The notes beneath the pieces were generated by a model. That model had not been told where the DNA came from, did no database searches, and saw only the letters and a list, made by a program, of their open reading frames with translations. Of a stretch of DNA of 64,000 nucleotides, positions 49,004 to 60,315 are shown piece after piece; positions within the stretch are counted from its first letter, which is position 1; every line of letters starts with the position of its first letter. Source of the DNA: Aaosphaeria pasadenensis (lineage: Eukaryota > Ascomycota > Dothideomycetes > Pleosporales). The translations under genes and the position numbers were made by a program. Location: the NCBI GenBank assembly GCA_022813625.1, contig JAKLMB010000014.1:1-64000 (forward strand), in the 5' to 3' direction.

Positions 49004-50339
49004 TCAGTCGGGGCGAACTTCTGTCAATGTTTCTCCGGCGACACATTTGCGAGCATGTTGGACTTTCTGTAGTGACGTGGGTACAGCAGCATGTCGTGAG
49101 CTTGCTATATTCAAAGCCTCTAGGGAACGTGGTCGGAACGTAGGTGACTTAGGAGATGACAACTCCAGAGATTTGCTCAAGTTTTGTTCAGCCTCCACTG
49201 AGCCGAATGTAAGCCAATGTATGACAATGGCATCCCAGGTAACTAGACGTAGCGATCAGTAAACAATTTTAGACTGCCTCAGTTGACGACTGGGCCCACT
49301 CACCGTCAAGGACACAAATGCCGAGACATATCAAGGCAAGCTCCCGTCCCTTGGTAATATAGAACTGAATCATGTTGGCAATGGTTGGCAGCATGATCAA
49401 TATGCTTCCCGCTACGCTCTTCCATAGTAACGCCCTAATGTTTTTCTGGACTGCAGTCTCTTTTTGTCCGGCAGCACTGACGATTCTCTCTCTATTGGCT
49501 GCAAATACCCCGTCCAAGGTAGCTATCCCATGGAAGCTGACCAACGGTCGGAGTAAGTAGAAGAACACGCCTGTCAGTGCCACATCAACCGCAATGTCGA
49601 CCACCATGAATGGAATGGAAACCTTTCCCGGGATTCCCATATAACACCTGTTGTCTCCTCGCATTTCAATGATTGGGTGGAGGTATGCGTTGATGGAGAC
49701 GCCAACAAATGAGGCGATAACCATCGCCATGCATCCCCAGTAGAGCCAGTCGCGTCTTCGCTGTACAAATGGGGCACGAACGACATGGACCCTCTCCACG
49801 AGGAAGATATATCTGCTTATATTAGCAACTGACTCGGGTAGAGAAGCGAGCGGCAGCAGCATACATAACACCTTTGCTCGCGGTATAGAATATCAAGCAA
49901 ACCCAGGTTGCAGCAAAGCACAGATTGTAATGTTCGAGACCTTGACCTGATAGCAATACCGCAGACGATATTATGAACAGGATTACAAGACCATACAATA
50001 ACAGGACGAGCATCGACGTTATGTTCCGTTTCATCAAGGCATTCCGCCTCAACTTTGTGAACCGGGATCCTTCATACTGTCAGTCAGTCGCAAAGCGTGC
50101 GAGTCTTGCCACGAGTGGGGTCGCATACCTAGAAGGAAAGAGAGCACCATCATGCAAATTAATGATAGTACAGTGACTATCGTACGATCCCTCGGTGGTT
50201 CTCCTGTGGAAGTGCCCGTCTGGGTGTTTCGGCGGTCCAGTGCCGCGCCATAGCGGCGCTGCACGCCCTCGTCGGCAATGAATGGTAAGGCATCTACGGC
50301 AACGAGCCGAGTCAACCACAGCCAGACCATTTGCTTCAT
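49004..50339 (-). CDS. Multi-pass membrane protein, fungal receptor-like family
   Basis: Three exons join cleanly: 50076-49865, 49812-49304 and 49242-49004 (319 residues). Splicing yields SKGVIYIFLVERVHVV and CVLDVTWDAIVIHWLTF, patterns I associate with an uncharacterised fungal seven-helix family. Six hydrophobic segments are visible, then a hydrophilic tail. An upstream frame starting at 50339 carries another helix (TIVTVLSLICMMVLSFLLG) and ends at a good donor (gtatgc at 50129), but its phase does not fit the acceptor at 50077. Either a weaker donor is used, one base is wrong, or translation starts at the ATG at 50034. The family function is unknown. Confidence 0.65.
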
Positions 50340-51900
50340 CCCCCTACCTTTCTAGTTGAAGATGTTGAAGAACCGAAGCGTGAGCGAGGTGAGCGAAGAT
50401 GAAGATCAAGTGGCGCTGAAGGACGTGCAAGCTGCATTACATACAATGTGTGCTGTGGCTTCCCTTTGCCAAGGGAAAAGTTGATTTTTCCTAAGCATAA
50501 CTCGATTCTCGCTGAGGACTTGGACATGTCTTCGAACTCATTGGATCCGATTTCAGAGTTGTTCATGGGCAAGCGGGCTAGCGTCCGATTTGGTGTTGTT
50601 GGCTTGTGCTATTCGACCGTCTCTGTAGATCTGGCGCCGGCCGAAAGTCAATTATCGGTGGCTTGAGGCTGGATCTACGACTAGCGTTTGCGCCATACAA
50701 AAGTAATATGTACGTGACTCCCTTCTTAGGGTCTCTGAGTGGTGTTTCCTACGAAAGTCCAGAATATCAAGCCACTGAGAGGAAAACCCGAGGCTTCATT
50801 TAACAATGTACATTTCGAGGCTGGCTCGCATGCTCCCAATCCGGCTCCTTTACATAGGTAGAGGGGCCAGTGTTGGAAATACCTGCATAGTAGCGTAACT
50901 TTATCGTGAACCAAGCACCACACTAGCCCTCAAACACGACCCACTGCGGGCAATGTCGTTATGATGGACTTGATGAAGGGTTAGAGTTTAAACTTGCGTC
51001 TTTCACACAGTGAATGTGGTCCCGAAAGTGCGTGCTAAGAATGAGATGCAGATTCAAAATTATGCTAAACAAGTTCCCTTTTGCGATTAGACTCATCGTT
51101 ACTCCGTACAATAAACAGTAATAACGAGCCATCGTAACGAATTCAATGCACCTCTAATATCCCAATAACCTACACAATATGAATCCTCGAATTCTTATTA
51201 CTTGTCACCGCAATCATGCGTTTCCTATACGGGAAATATCAAGTTTGTGTTACAAAGAAAACAAACGCGATTGATATATTGGTGGCGCATACAGCCCGAG
51301 CCATCACAGCAACTTCAGCCTATCAAGAATAGAATACGTCTAGTATTTTCACACCCGAATCAAATGACCACCACTTGAATATCATTCTGATAGAATAATC
51401 TGTTCAATGTTTACCACAATCGACAAAAGGCTGCGAGATCTGATGAGTCGCTGCGTATTTGTTCCTTGTGGATGTTCTCACAGATCAGACATGGCATTGA
51501 TGAAAAAGAAACAGCAGTGACCTGCATGTCGCCGACAGGACACCAAGAATTATCATTCATAGCAAATACTTGGAATCAATTTCTATTCCATACCAAGGGA
51601 TATATACTAATGCAAATCTTTACAAGTCTTTACCGACCCAATAAAGAATGTACAATTGTAGTCTGCGGGCGTCGAGGTATTGACGATTTTATCAGATATG
51701 GTTCTGGTAATTTGATGCAGAGTTGCTCTCGGGAAATGAACGTCTTTAGAAATGTATATATTCTTGCGAACTGCTGCGATTCTCAATCAGAATGCCACAC
51801 GCCTCCATCGCCGCCACTGCCGCCACTGCCACCCTCTTCGTTCTGACTGCAAGAAAATCAATCGCACTGTCAAGCACAAATTCGGGAGCGAGGAATAAAC
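50340..51900. other. 1.6 kb intergenic region
   Basis: No gene recognised. Contains TACTCCGTA at 51100-51108. 51000-51450 is AT-rich. Short frames near 50448-50803 show no motifs. Confidence 0.5.
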
Positions 51901-53981
51901 TTACTCCTGCTCCCTAGAATTATTATCACTACTCTCACCCTTCTTTTCGTGTGCCTCGCCGTCGCCGAAACCACTCCTGGCCAAAGTCTCGCTGCCCCAT
52001 CCTCCTCCCACCTTGTCTTTCATCTCAAGTAGCAGTTCTTTGAGCTCTCCAACCTCCTCCTTGAGCTTCCTGATCTCAAGCACAGCAGTGTCGACCTCAA
52101 CGTTCGGTTTGGTGGCCTGCACCTTCTTGTCCCAACCATCGGCCTCGAAGTCGCATTCATGGAGTATGTGTTCCCATTCATGCACACGATCATCATCCTC
52201 TTCCCCGCGTCGACGGTTGTATGAAACGCGATGGGCATCACGAGTCTCGAGTAGAGCAGTGAAGACGAGGAGAGGTGAATAAATGACGCCCATCACAATG
52301 TCGTTGAGGCGTTCGTATTTGGGCTTCGGCAACCACCATTCGAATGGTAGGATAAGGAGGAACATCTCGATCAAGTTGAAAGGTGCAATGAACACATTCT
52401 CGTCCGGTGCACGGACAAATTGCATCGTCTTTTGTGAGAAGAAGGCCAGGTATTCGTCAATGGCATTTCCTGTGATGTCTTCATAGGCGCTATTGTAAAG
52501 CGCAATGAGAATATTGAGCAGAATAACCATCACGACGAAGGTAAAGATGTAGTAAAGCACAAGCCCAAAGGGAGGCTACATGGTGAATTAGCGATCAGCT
52601 ATTTGGATGCTTGGAATGCCTGAGGCGAATAAGACACTTACAGCAAATTTATCGAACCCATCGAATTCAGGAGACTGCATGATCGCTTTCAGCATGGCTT
52701 CAACGACGAAACCAACATCCTGAAGCTTTGAATCTGTAAGATCCATCCCAACGAAAGCTTGCAAGAATCCGACCAAGACCACTAGCAATAGTGCGAAGAA
52801 GATCAGAGATTCTCTCATCATTACTTTAAGCACAACCAGCATGGCGCCGAAGAACCGGAAAGTGTCGAGATAGAGTAGCAGGCGCATCCAAAACATCGGT
52901 GCCGTGAATGCGAGAAAGTTATAGCTGAGTTCATTGAAATGACCACGTTCTGGCGTATCAAGAGAGTGACCCAATGCGACCATTCTGAGGACGAAGCTGA
53001 CCAAGAGCAAGGCATAAAGAGTACAGTTGAAGACATTCCAGAATCCGATGTAATACCGGCCTACCTTCCAGAATTTGGATATTTCGTCACAGACGAAACC
53101 CAGTGTGAAGACATAGAGTAAGCCCTCAACTATATCCAGATCGCCAGAGGGATTGATGGTGTTTATGGCGCCCGTGTAGAGTGCGAGGTAGATCAAGGTC
53201 ATGGCAACCTGAACAGTGTTCTGGTACTGCGGGACGCGCATCCGGTCAGGATCGAGATGCGACCAGAAATCGGTATTCGTCTTGTTCTCATAGTCAACGA
53301 ACCGACTCGGATCCTCGTCGTCCTGGACGAGCCAACCTCGCCACAAGTAGCTGATACATTTCTGATAGCCAGATGATCCTATGACGGTCAAGGCATGAAG
53401 ATCTACAGCTCTCTCAATCGCGTTCGCCGGAACGGTCGGTTCGTCGTTAATGAGAATGGAGTACCGCTTCAAGAGCACCTCACCAAGTAGATAGTCCAGG
53501 TTGTCTTCGCTTTCTATTATGCGCTTCGCCATTATCTCCGCTGCCACGGCTCGGACATCGTGCAAGTCAGCATCCCAGAGCTCGACGAGAGCCTGTTGCT
53601 TGAACCACTTCTTCACCACCAACAGGCAATATACAACACAGCTGCCGTTGTGCTCTCCTCCCGCTTGTCTCGCGGTTTCAACCACAGCATTCGTGATGAT
53701 AGAACTATGGGGTTTGGACACAGCTTCTTCCTCTAATTCGCAGGGAATGACCTGCTCGATTTGGTGTTTAAGGCGCAACGCGATCTTGGTCACCTCTTTA
53801 GGGTCTATGGGTGAGGGTGGCTGGCGTTCGTGACGGTTCGCAGTTGGAAGCACTGTATGGTCAGAGAAAAGCTACTTGGAGAGCGCGACCGCATTGCAAG
53901 CTTACAATTACGCATCTCATCTTGCAGTCTATGCCGCCTGTCGTGGCCATCCGTGTTGAGGATCTGATTCCATCGCACCAT
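51901..53981 (-). CDS. YVC1: Yvc1-type TRP cation channel
   Basis: Three exons, 53981-53906, 53852-52642 and 52575-51901, give 653 residues. It matches the fungal TRP channel Yvc1, a vacuolar calcium-release channel in yeast. The large cytosolic N-terminus starts with the small first exon (QILNTDGHDRRHRLQDEM), which reaches the second exon at LLPTANRHER; the open frame of the second exon begins without ATG, so the first exon is required. Several helices follow (VFNCTLYALLLVSFVLRMVA, LLVVLVGFLQAFVGMDL), then a pore region and the last helix (FTFVVMVILLNILIALYNSA), directly preceded by the second intron. The C-terminus is acidic with a coiled coil (LEIRKLKEEVGELKELLLEM). Confidence 0.9.
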
Positions 53982-54794
53982 TGCGACAATGGGGGAGCCG
54001 AGGTGAGCTCCGGGGGCACAGTGTACAAAGAGAGCTTCGTAAGATAGTGTTTCTAGCGATTAATGGACACGACTCGACCTTTCAAAGCTCAATGACCATA
54101 TAGAGTGATCCAAGCTACGGATTGAAGCTTTGCACACACCCAGGTGGAGGAGGGTACTGAGGGGAAGCTATGTGCGAAAGAGAGCAGATGTTGGTCGTGG
54201 AGCTATTAAAGTTGGCGGGTGCACTTGGAGCGGAGCGGAGTTGGCGATTGGTGGTTGGTCAGTTGGATTGTGCTGTGCCCTGCCCTTACGCTGCCCTGCC
54301 CTGCCCATCATCGTCATCGTCATTCCCCTTCAAGTTCCACCCACCGATCCCGCCCGCTAAGGTCGCTGGCTCACCAAAGCTCCTGCGCATAGACGAGATG
54401 CGTCTTCCACGCAGCACAGGATCTACAACCTTTCAATGGCTTGATAGATAGACGATAGACGTATGGCTTGTGCTAACGTCGTCGCGAACATCGGGGACTG
54501 CCTTCGTGAAATCGCGATTGAACTTAGGAATGGACAGACAATTGTCCCGAAACCTGCTACTCGAAAGTGCAAAGGCAGGGCTATACTCTGTACATATCTA
54601 GCTGATAGCTGGCTCCTAGACGCAGACAATGCATCCTAAGCCCACTTCAGTCCTCACATGATTGGAAGCATAGTATATCAAAACATGCAATTACCATCTA
54701 TTGGGTACTATACATGCTTGGACAATCGCCCAGATTCCAGATCCTGAACTCCGGATGCCTGCTTTTTCAAGGTCTTTTTCGTCACTTCGTCACT
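53982..54794. other. Intergenic region with CCCTG repeats
   Basis: Lies between the start of the channel gene and the end of the eIF2-alpha gene, both on the minus strand, so it holds the channel promoter. Imperfect ccctg/gccct repeats followed by catcgt repeats occur at about 54276-54330. Confidence 0.5.
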
Positions 54795-55840
54795 TCAAGC
54801 GTCCGCCTCAACGACACCACCCTCATCGCTCGTGCTCTCATCCTCGTCTCCGCTGACCTCCTGGTTCTCGCGCTCCCTCTTCTCCATGAGCGCAGCAAGC
54901 TCAGCGTCATCATTCTCGGTGACGGCCTTGGGCGCCATCTTGACCACGCAGCTTCCGCCGGCGGATGTGATGCTCTCCTCGATGTCCTTGATAGCCTCCT
55001 CCAGAGTAGCGATACCCGCGTTCTTATCGAGGCACTGTGATGTAAGGACTATGACAATTAGTTAGTGTTGATCACAACGGCACAAGTTGAAAGGGCATAG
55101 CCATACCATAAAGTGGCGGCGACACAAGCTTGACCTTGATCTGGTTGTCTGCAGTGTTCTTTGCCTCTGCCTTGCGCAGTGCCGTCTTCACGGCGTCGAT
55201 GCCCTCGTATCCAAAGCAAGTAACCTCGATATCGGAGCGGACCTTTGTTGGCTGCGGTGTCAACCTCTTGCTGATGTAGCCCTGCAATTCCTCCTTGACA
55301 ACGTCGTTGGGGAATGTGACATCGTTCCAGACCTCGGGGTTTGTGATCGAAAGCTTGAACGCATCGATGGAGTGGCCGTACTTCTTGTTGAGCGGCCAGC
55401 CAATGGTCTGGTAGAGTTCCTCGATAGGGGTGTTGGTCTTCTCGGCGACGTGGCGCATGATCGAGTGTACCATCTTGGACTTGTTGTAGCGCTCCTCGCA
55501 CTTGACGATGTCCTCCGGCGACACACGTCGCTTCGACAGATCGATGTAGCCCTTGTCCTTGTCCACCCTCAACACGACCACAACCTCGTTTCGTCCAACT
55601 CGGATGAGCTTCTGGATACTCCTGATACGTCGTCGCGAAAGTTCGGAGAGAAGAATCATACCGTCAATGTTGTCTGGAGCCGTCAGCATGAAGGATTTCG
55701 ATGTCGAGCGAAATTTACCCACCGTATTCGAGGAGCTTCACGTATGCGCCCATCTCAGCAATTTGCTTAACGTTGACCATCACGAAGCTCTCCACCTCCG
55801 GATACTTCTCCTCGTAAAACCGACAATTTGTGAGAGACAT
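54795..55840 (-). CDS. SUI2: Translation initiation factor eIF2 alpha subunit
   Basis: Three exons, 55840-55723, 55673-55107 and 55048-54795, encode 312 residues. eIF2-alpha is the regulatory subunit of the complex that brings initiator tRNA to the ribosome. The S1 domain begins MSLTNCRFYEEKYPEVESF, and the invariant loop ILLSELSRRRIRSI contains Ser52 (Ser51 in the usual numbering), the site phosphorylated by Gcn2 kinase under starvation. Splicing restores EYDNIDGMILLSEL and PPLYVLTSQCLDKN, confirming both introns. The helical and C-terminal alpha-beta domains are complete, and the acidic tail (SGDEDESTSDEGG) is usual in fungi. A single-copy essential gene, useful for placing the species. Confidence 0.96.
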
Positions 55841-57303
55841 TTTGGCTACTCCTTCTCTTCAATTTCCTGGCTGTTGTAATTTCTCGATCGCTCGCACGGC
55901 GGGGTGGGGTGTTGGGTCGCTAGAACTGCGTATTCTTCCTGCGTATTATCGATGTCCTCGGTTACTGTGGACGGTTGGAACAATTTCGATCGAGTTCGTC
56001 GAATTAGGGTTACGGCAGTCGGGTACGCGTGCGTTACGGTGGTAGTTTGAATCTGCGACTGTGTGGCTTCTTTCATCTGACTCAAAGATTTGTGTGAAGC
56101 GCGGGGCGGGCGAAAATGCCAAGACCGATATTCCGCTAAGCCTATTTAGGGCTCACACGCGACGTTTCAAACATGGTATTCATATTGTCTTGTCTCTCCA
56201 TATAATGCAGTGAAACTCAATCTTCATTCTCGGGGATTCAGTAATGATATGAAAATTGGTACAGTCGATCATCCATGGAGTTTTTTGGCTGATGATGATG
56301 AAACAGTGGGTAATCTTCCTTCAAGGCAACAGATGAGCGCTACAATTTCAGCACCACAGGAACAGTGAGATGCTTCTACTAGGCATGGAGAATGTATAAA
56401 AAACCCAAACCTTGGCAATATTATTAATTTTCCTCCTTTATGATTTAAAGAGACTGTACTCATACTCTTATGAAAGTGTCCTGGTTAAAGCTCGCTGCTA
56501 CGTTTACAATTCTTATTCCCTTTAAAGCGTTTCTATGCCAGAAAAACTCCATACCTGCTAACACAATGGCTCTGAACTATTGTTGAACTAGATAAGAGTG
56601 AAAGAGATCATTACCTTCATACTTGACTGCTAAGACTTCCATGTAGTAAAACTCAAATTTACGCAAAGATTTAAAAAATTTGAAGTAATAATACCAAAAC
56701 ATCAATCTGATACAGAAAAGAGAAACTGACTCAGATTTCCTCAGTGCATCCAAATATCCACGTTCTTTCCCTGTTTTTGGAATCGGTAATTCATGTATCA
56801 CACCTGTCACCGAGGTATCTCTGATCGAGTCGAGATTTCCAAACTGCCGGGACCGACCTACTATCTGGTTCGTGTGACCCATCTTCCATGTCTCCGATCT
56901 CCCATCGAATCCCCAACCACCTTCTCGGAAACAAGACAGGACCCGGGACATTCTAGACCTAGCCCTCCCTGTCAGTGTTAAGATTAGATAGGTTCAACGA
57001 TTTTCATCGTCGAGTGTCGGCTAAATATTTGTAGTAATGGGGCGTCTTTAGATAATACTCATGTTATCTAACTTGTAAGATGAGCAATAACTGAACTCAT
57101 TCTCAAGCGTGTAAACTCTCACAGTGCCGCTCAAATCATCAAGTAATTAATATTTCATTAGTCTCGCCCGAACAACACAAACATCAATCTGTAAATATTC
57201 TTCTCCGCTAATTGCAACTCTCCCTCCCCCTTCTTGCCCCCTCAATCTACTCCAGTTGTAATCTTGAACTGTGTGAAGTCCACTCCCCCACTAACTCCCG
57301 CAA
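55841..57303. other. 1.5 kb intergenic region
   Basis: The right-hand neighbour ends here, so only the eIF2-alpha promoter (near 55841-56150) is expected. The middle, 56210-56720, is AT-rich. A 125-codon minus-strand frame at 56577-56951 has no motif or splice support, and I do not call it. Confidence 0.5.
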
Positions 57304-59334
57304 TTAAACCCTCTCAACCTCATTCTTCTCCTTCGCCAGGTACACCTCCTCAGCAGGATGCGCACTATTAAGAATAGCCGTGAGCCCAATCTCGTTATTA
57401 ATCTCATTCATGCGGTCCGTATCCGCCTGGGCAGCGCCCTCCGAGCCGAAAATGACGTCCATCTCCTCGAGCGACACACGCTTTGTCTCGGGAACGAAGA
57501 ACCAGATGAAGCCGGCGCCAATGAATGTGAGGAGCCCGAAGAGGATGTAGGTGCCGTAGGTGATGCTCTCGAGGAGCTCAGGGGTCACTTGGCCGACGAT
57601 GAAGTTGTTCATCCAGTTCGACGAGGCGCCGAGGGCGACGCCGTATGGGCGCGTGGAGAGGGGCCAGATTTCGGCGATGATAATCCAGGCGGCGGGACCC
57701 CAGGAGTATCTGGTTTGGAAGTGTTAGCTGGTGCTGTCTTGGTGTTGTGAATGCTTGTGATGATGTCTTACCCGAAGTGGATGACGAAGAGCCAAACCAT
57801 GGCGACGGCAGCCCAACCTGCACCTGGATTCTCATGGAACTTATCGATGTTCAAGGCGAGAATGATGGCAATGATGATGTGGCAGGTTCCCATGCCAATT
57901 GCGCCGATGGTCAGGACGGGCTTGCGGCCGACTCTGTCAATCCAGAGAACGGCGGGGATTGTGAAGATGAACATGACGATACCAACGACACCAGTAGCGA
58001 GGAGGGAAATCGTATTCGAGGAAAGTCCCAGCTGGTTAAAGATCTGTGGTGCGTAGTAGAGAACCGCATTGATACCAGTCCATTGCTGGAAGAACATAGT
58101 GACCGTAGCCACGATGACACGTCTGAACATGGCCTTAGTCTTGAAAAGAGCGGCAATTGCAACAAATTGCAATTTGAATGTGTTCCAAGCCGTTTGCTCG
58201 CTCAGATGGGGGAAATGCTCGGCGACGCTGCGTTTCTCGAATAGGGATTGGGCTTTGATCTCGAGGAACTCAAGCTGAATGAGCTCGTGGTCCGGGGGAA
58301 GGCTTCGCAAGTTCGAGAGCACTGCACGCGCATCCTCTTCACGCCCGTGATGAACGAGCCAACGTGGAGAGAACGGCATCCAGATCATACCGATGAATAA
58401 GCACGTCGCGGGCACAAGTTGCAGGCAAATGGGGACGAGCCAGGCTGCGTTTGACTGCGTTTCGAGAGTCGTTCCGCCAATGTAGTTTGTGCCGCTGCAA
58501 GTTATTAGATTAAAACACCATGAGGATCATATTTGGACGTACTAGTTGATCCAAAAGCTGACCATGATACCGAAGGTGATAGCAAGCTGTTGCAGGGCAA
58601 CAAGGGCTCCACGAACTTCCCTAAAATATTTGTTAGCGAAGTAGTCTGGTGCATAACAAGACTGTGACTTACGGAGGAGCACATTCGGAATTGTAGAGAG
58701 GAACAATCATGGAAAGACTTCCTACTCCCATACCCCTGTGTGAAGTTAGCCTGTCGTCCCATTGAATGTCGTCGAAGTGGTTACGAACGTGATGAATCGT
58801 CCTGCGAGAATCTCATTGTGACCACCAGCAATTGACGTAGTCTGGACCACAACACCAATAATGAACACCCCCGTCGCAATCAAGACACCGTATTTACGAG
58901 AGCACACTTCGGCAATGAAGCCCGAGAGGATGGCACCAAGCCATGCGCCCAATTCGAGAATGGAAGTCAACCTGAAATTTTGTCAGCTATTTTCCATACC
59001 GCATGGCCTCTAGACAAAAAACGTACCATCCCTTCTGCGTTGGGTTATCAATGTATCCATCCGTCTCTGTTCACCATCTTAGCATCACAAACAATAATCA
59101 ATGCTCGAAAACGCATCTTCACAACTTACGTTTCCCAAAGGCAGGCATGGCCAGAATGCCAGAAAACATGCCCTGATTGTATCCATAGAGGACACCGCCA
59201 ATGCAAGCAAACGCAGCAATGCGTGCAACCTTCCAATTCTTGACGAGGGCTCGGGCACCGCTATCGCCCATAAGCGCCTGGCGCCTTTGCAATGCCTCAT
59301 TGAAGGCGGCCGGACCGCCAGCACCACCGCCCAT
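57304..59334 (-). CDS. MFS sugar transporter
   Basis: Seven exons: 59334-59130, 59066-59027, 58971-58789, 58735-58673, 58620-58543, 58494-57772, 57709-57304; 565 residues. It is a sugar porter of the major facilitator superfamily, with twelve predicted helices. Family signatures are visible: GGVLYGYNQGMFSGI in helix one, GRFITGMGVGSLSMIVPLY and PEVRGALVALQQLAITFGI after splicing, QQWTGINAVLYYAP in helix seven, and VPETKRVSLEEMD after the last helices. The start MGGGAGGPAAFNEALQRRQ is typical of fungal sugar and quinate-type carriers. Divergent from a GH43 glycosidase, which suggests uptake of the sugars it frees (xylose, arabinose or xylobiose). Exact substrate is not readable from sequence. 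Confidence 0.92.
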
Positions 59335-60315
59335 GATGCAATGATGATTACTGATCGAACGAGATAATAGACTTTTTCTTGGAGAGCGAGGGAAGAAGCC
59401 CAGAGTTCGCGAACCCACTTGTCCGTTGTTATTGGCGTTGAGAAGAACTTTAGCTACATGTTTACAAGAAAAACAATAGACCTTTTGTACAATTGCATGT
59501 GCCAATACACAGGCTGAATCATGGGGACTAATATCGCATTTTACCCAAAGCCCCGGCAGTTGGCCGCTGACACGCAGCAGCGCAGCCTATTACCCGCAAC
59601 GTTACCTCGTAGGATCTTTTAGGCCCTTGGAGGGGGAGGGGGGAAACAATCGACATGGGGAAACAGGACTGATGGTCGGCCCATGGGGTTAGTATGGGGT
59701 TCGTAAATGTGGATGCAACGATGCGTCGGCACACACCGTCCGAGTGTCTGTCCTGCGGGCGCATTGCTGGGCGATGTCTTGCCCCAACGGCGCTCCCGTT
59801 GCATCGAGTTAGCATCGAGCATTTTAATTGGTGGCAATTGCTTGTGAATGCTTGTCCGCACACCACAATCACGTGATGCAACGTCTTTCCCCATCGCTCG
59901 CGCAAGGGTGTGCGTCGATCAACGACAGAACAGCTCTTGAGCGACCTCACTTTAGGCTAAAAGGAAGCCCATCGTCATTGGTCGAATGCTCGATTTTCCG
60001 GGGTAGCTTTTGATATTCCGTGAATCCGATGAAATCCGATTCCATGGAAAAGGATATGCTGGAGAGGATGTTGACGGGCACTGGGAATTGCCTCGCCAAG
60101 TACTTAGTATCGACGCCGTCCATTCCTTTTGCTGTCATATGCCCTCGTAGCTTGACATTTACAGTTCGATCTAGGTAAAAGTGGACGGGCGATGGTAGAA
60201 CATCGTATCGCGCAAACATGCATCATCCACACGCACTACGGTATTTAAGGTTCACCGTTTTCGATGAGGATGGAGACATTGCCAAATCAAATCATTTCCA
60301 ACAAGGGAGAAGACA
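59335..60315. promoter_or_regulatory. Shared divergent promoter, sugar transporter and GH43
   Basis: 981 bases between the two start codons. Holds one XlnR-type GGCTAAA site (59955-59961) and a CCGGGG at about 59999 that fits the CreA consensus SYGGRG. Short frames in this stretch on both strands look accidental. Confidence 0.6.
59955..59961 (+). promoter_or_regulatory. XlnR/Xyr1-type site GGCTAAA
   Basis: Exact match to the known consensus of the fungal xylanolytic activator, in the promoter shared by a sugar transporter and a hemicellulase. A seven-base match can occur by chance. Confidence 0.4.

Noticed and set aside
55087..55770. 227-codon plus-strand frame over eIF2-alpha
   Set aside because: Antisense shadow of a highly conserved coding exon.
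56577..56951. 125-codon minus-strand frame as a gene
   Set aside because: AT-rich, aromatic-rich translation without motif; likely chance in an AT-rich spacer.
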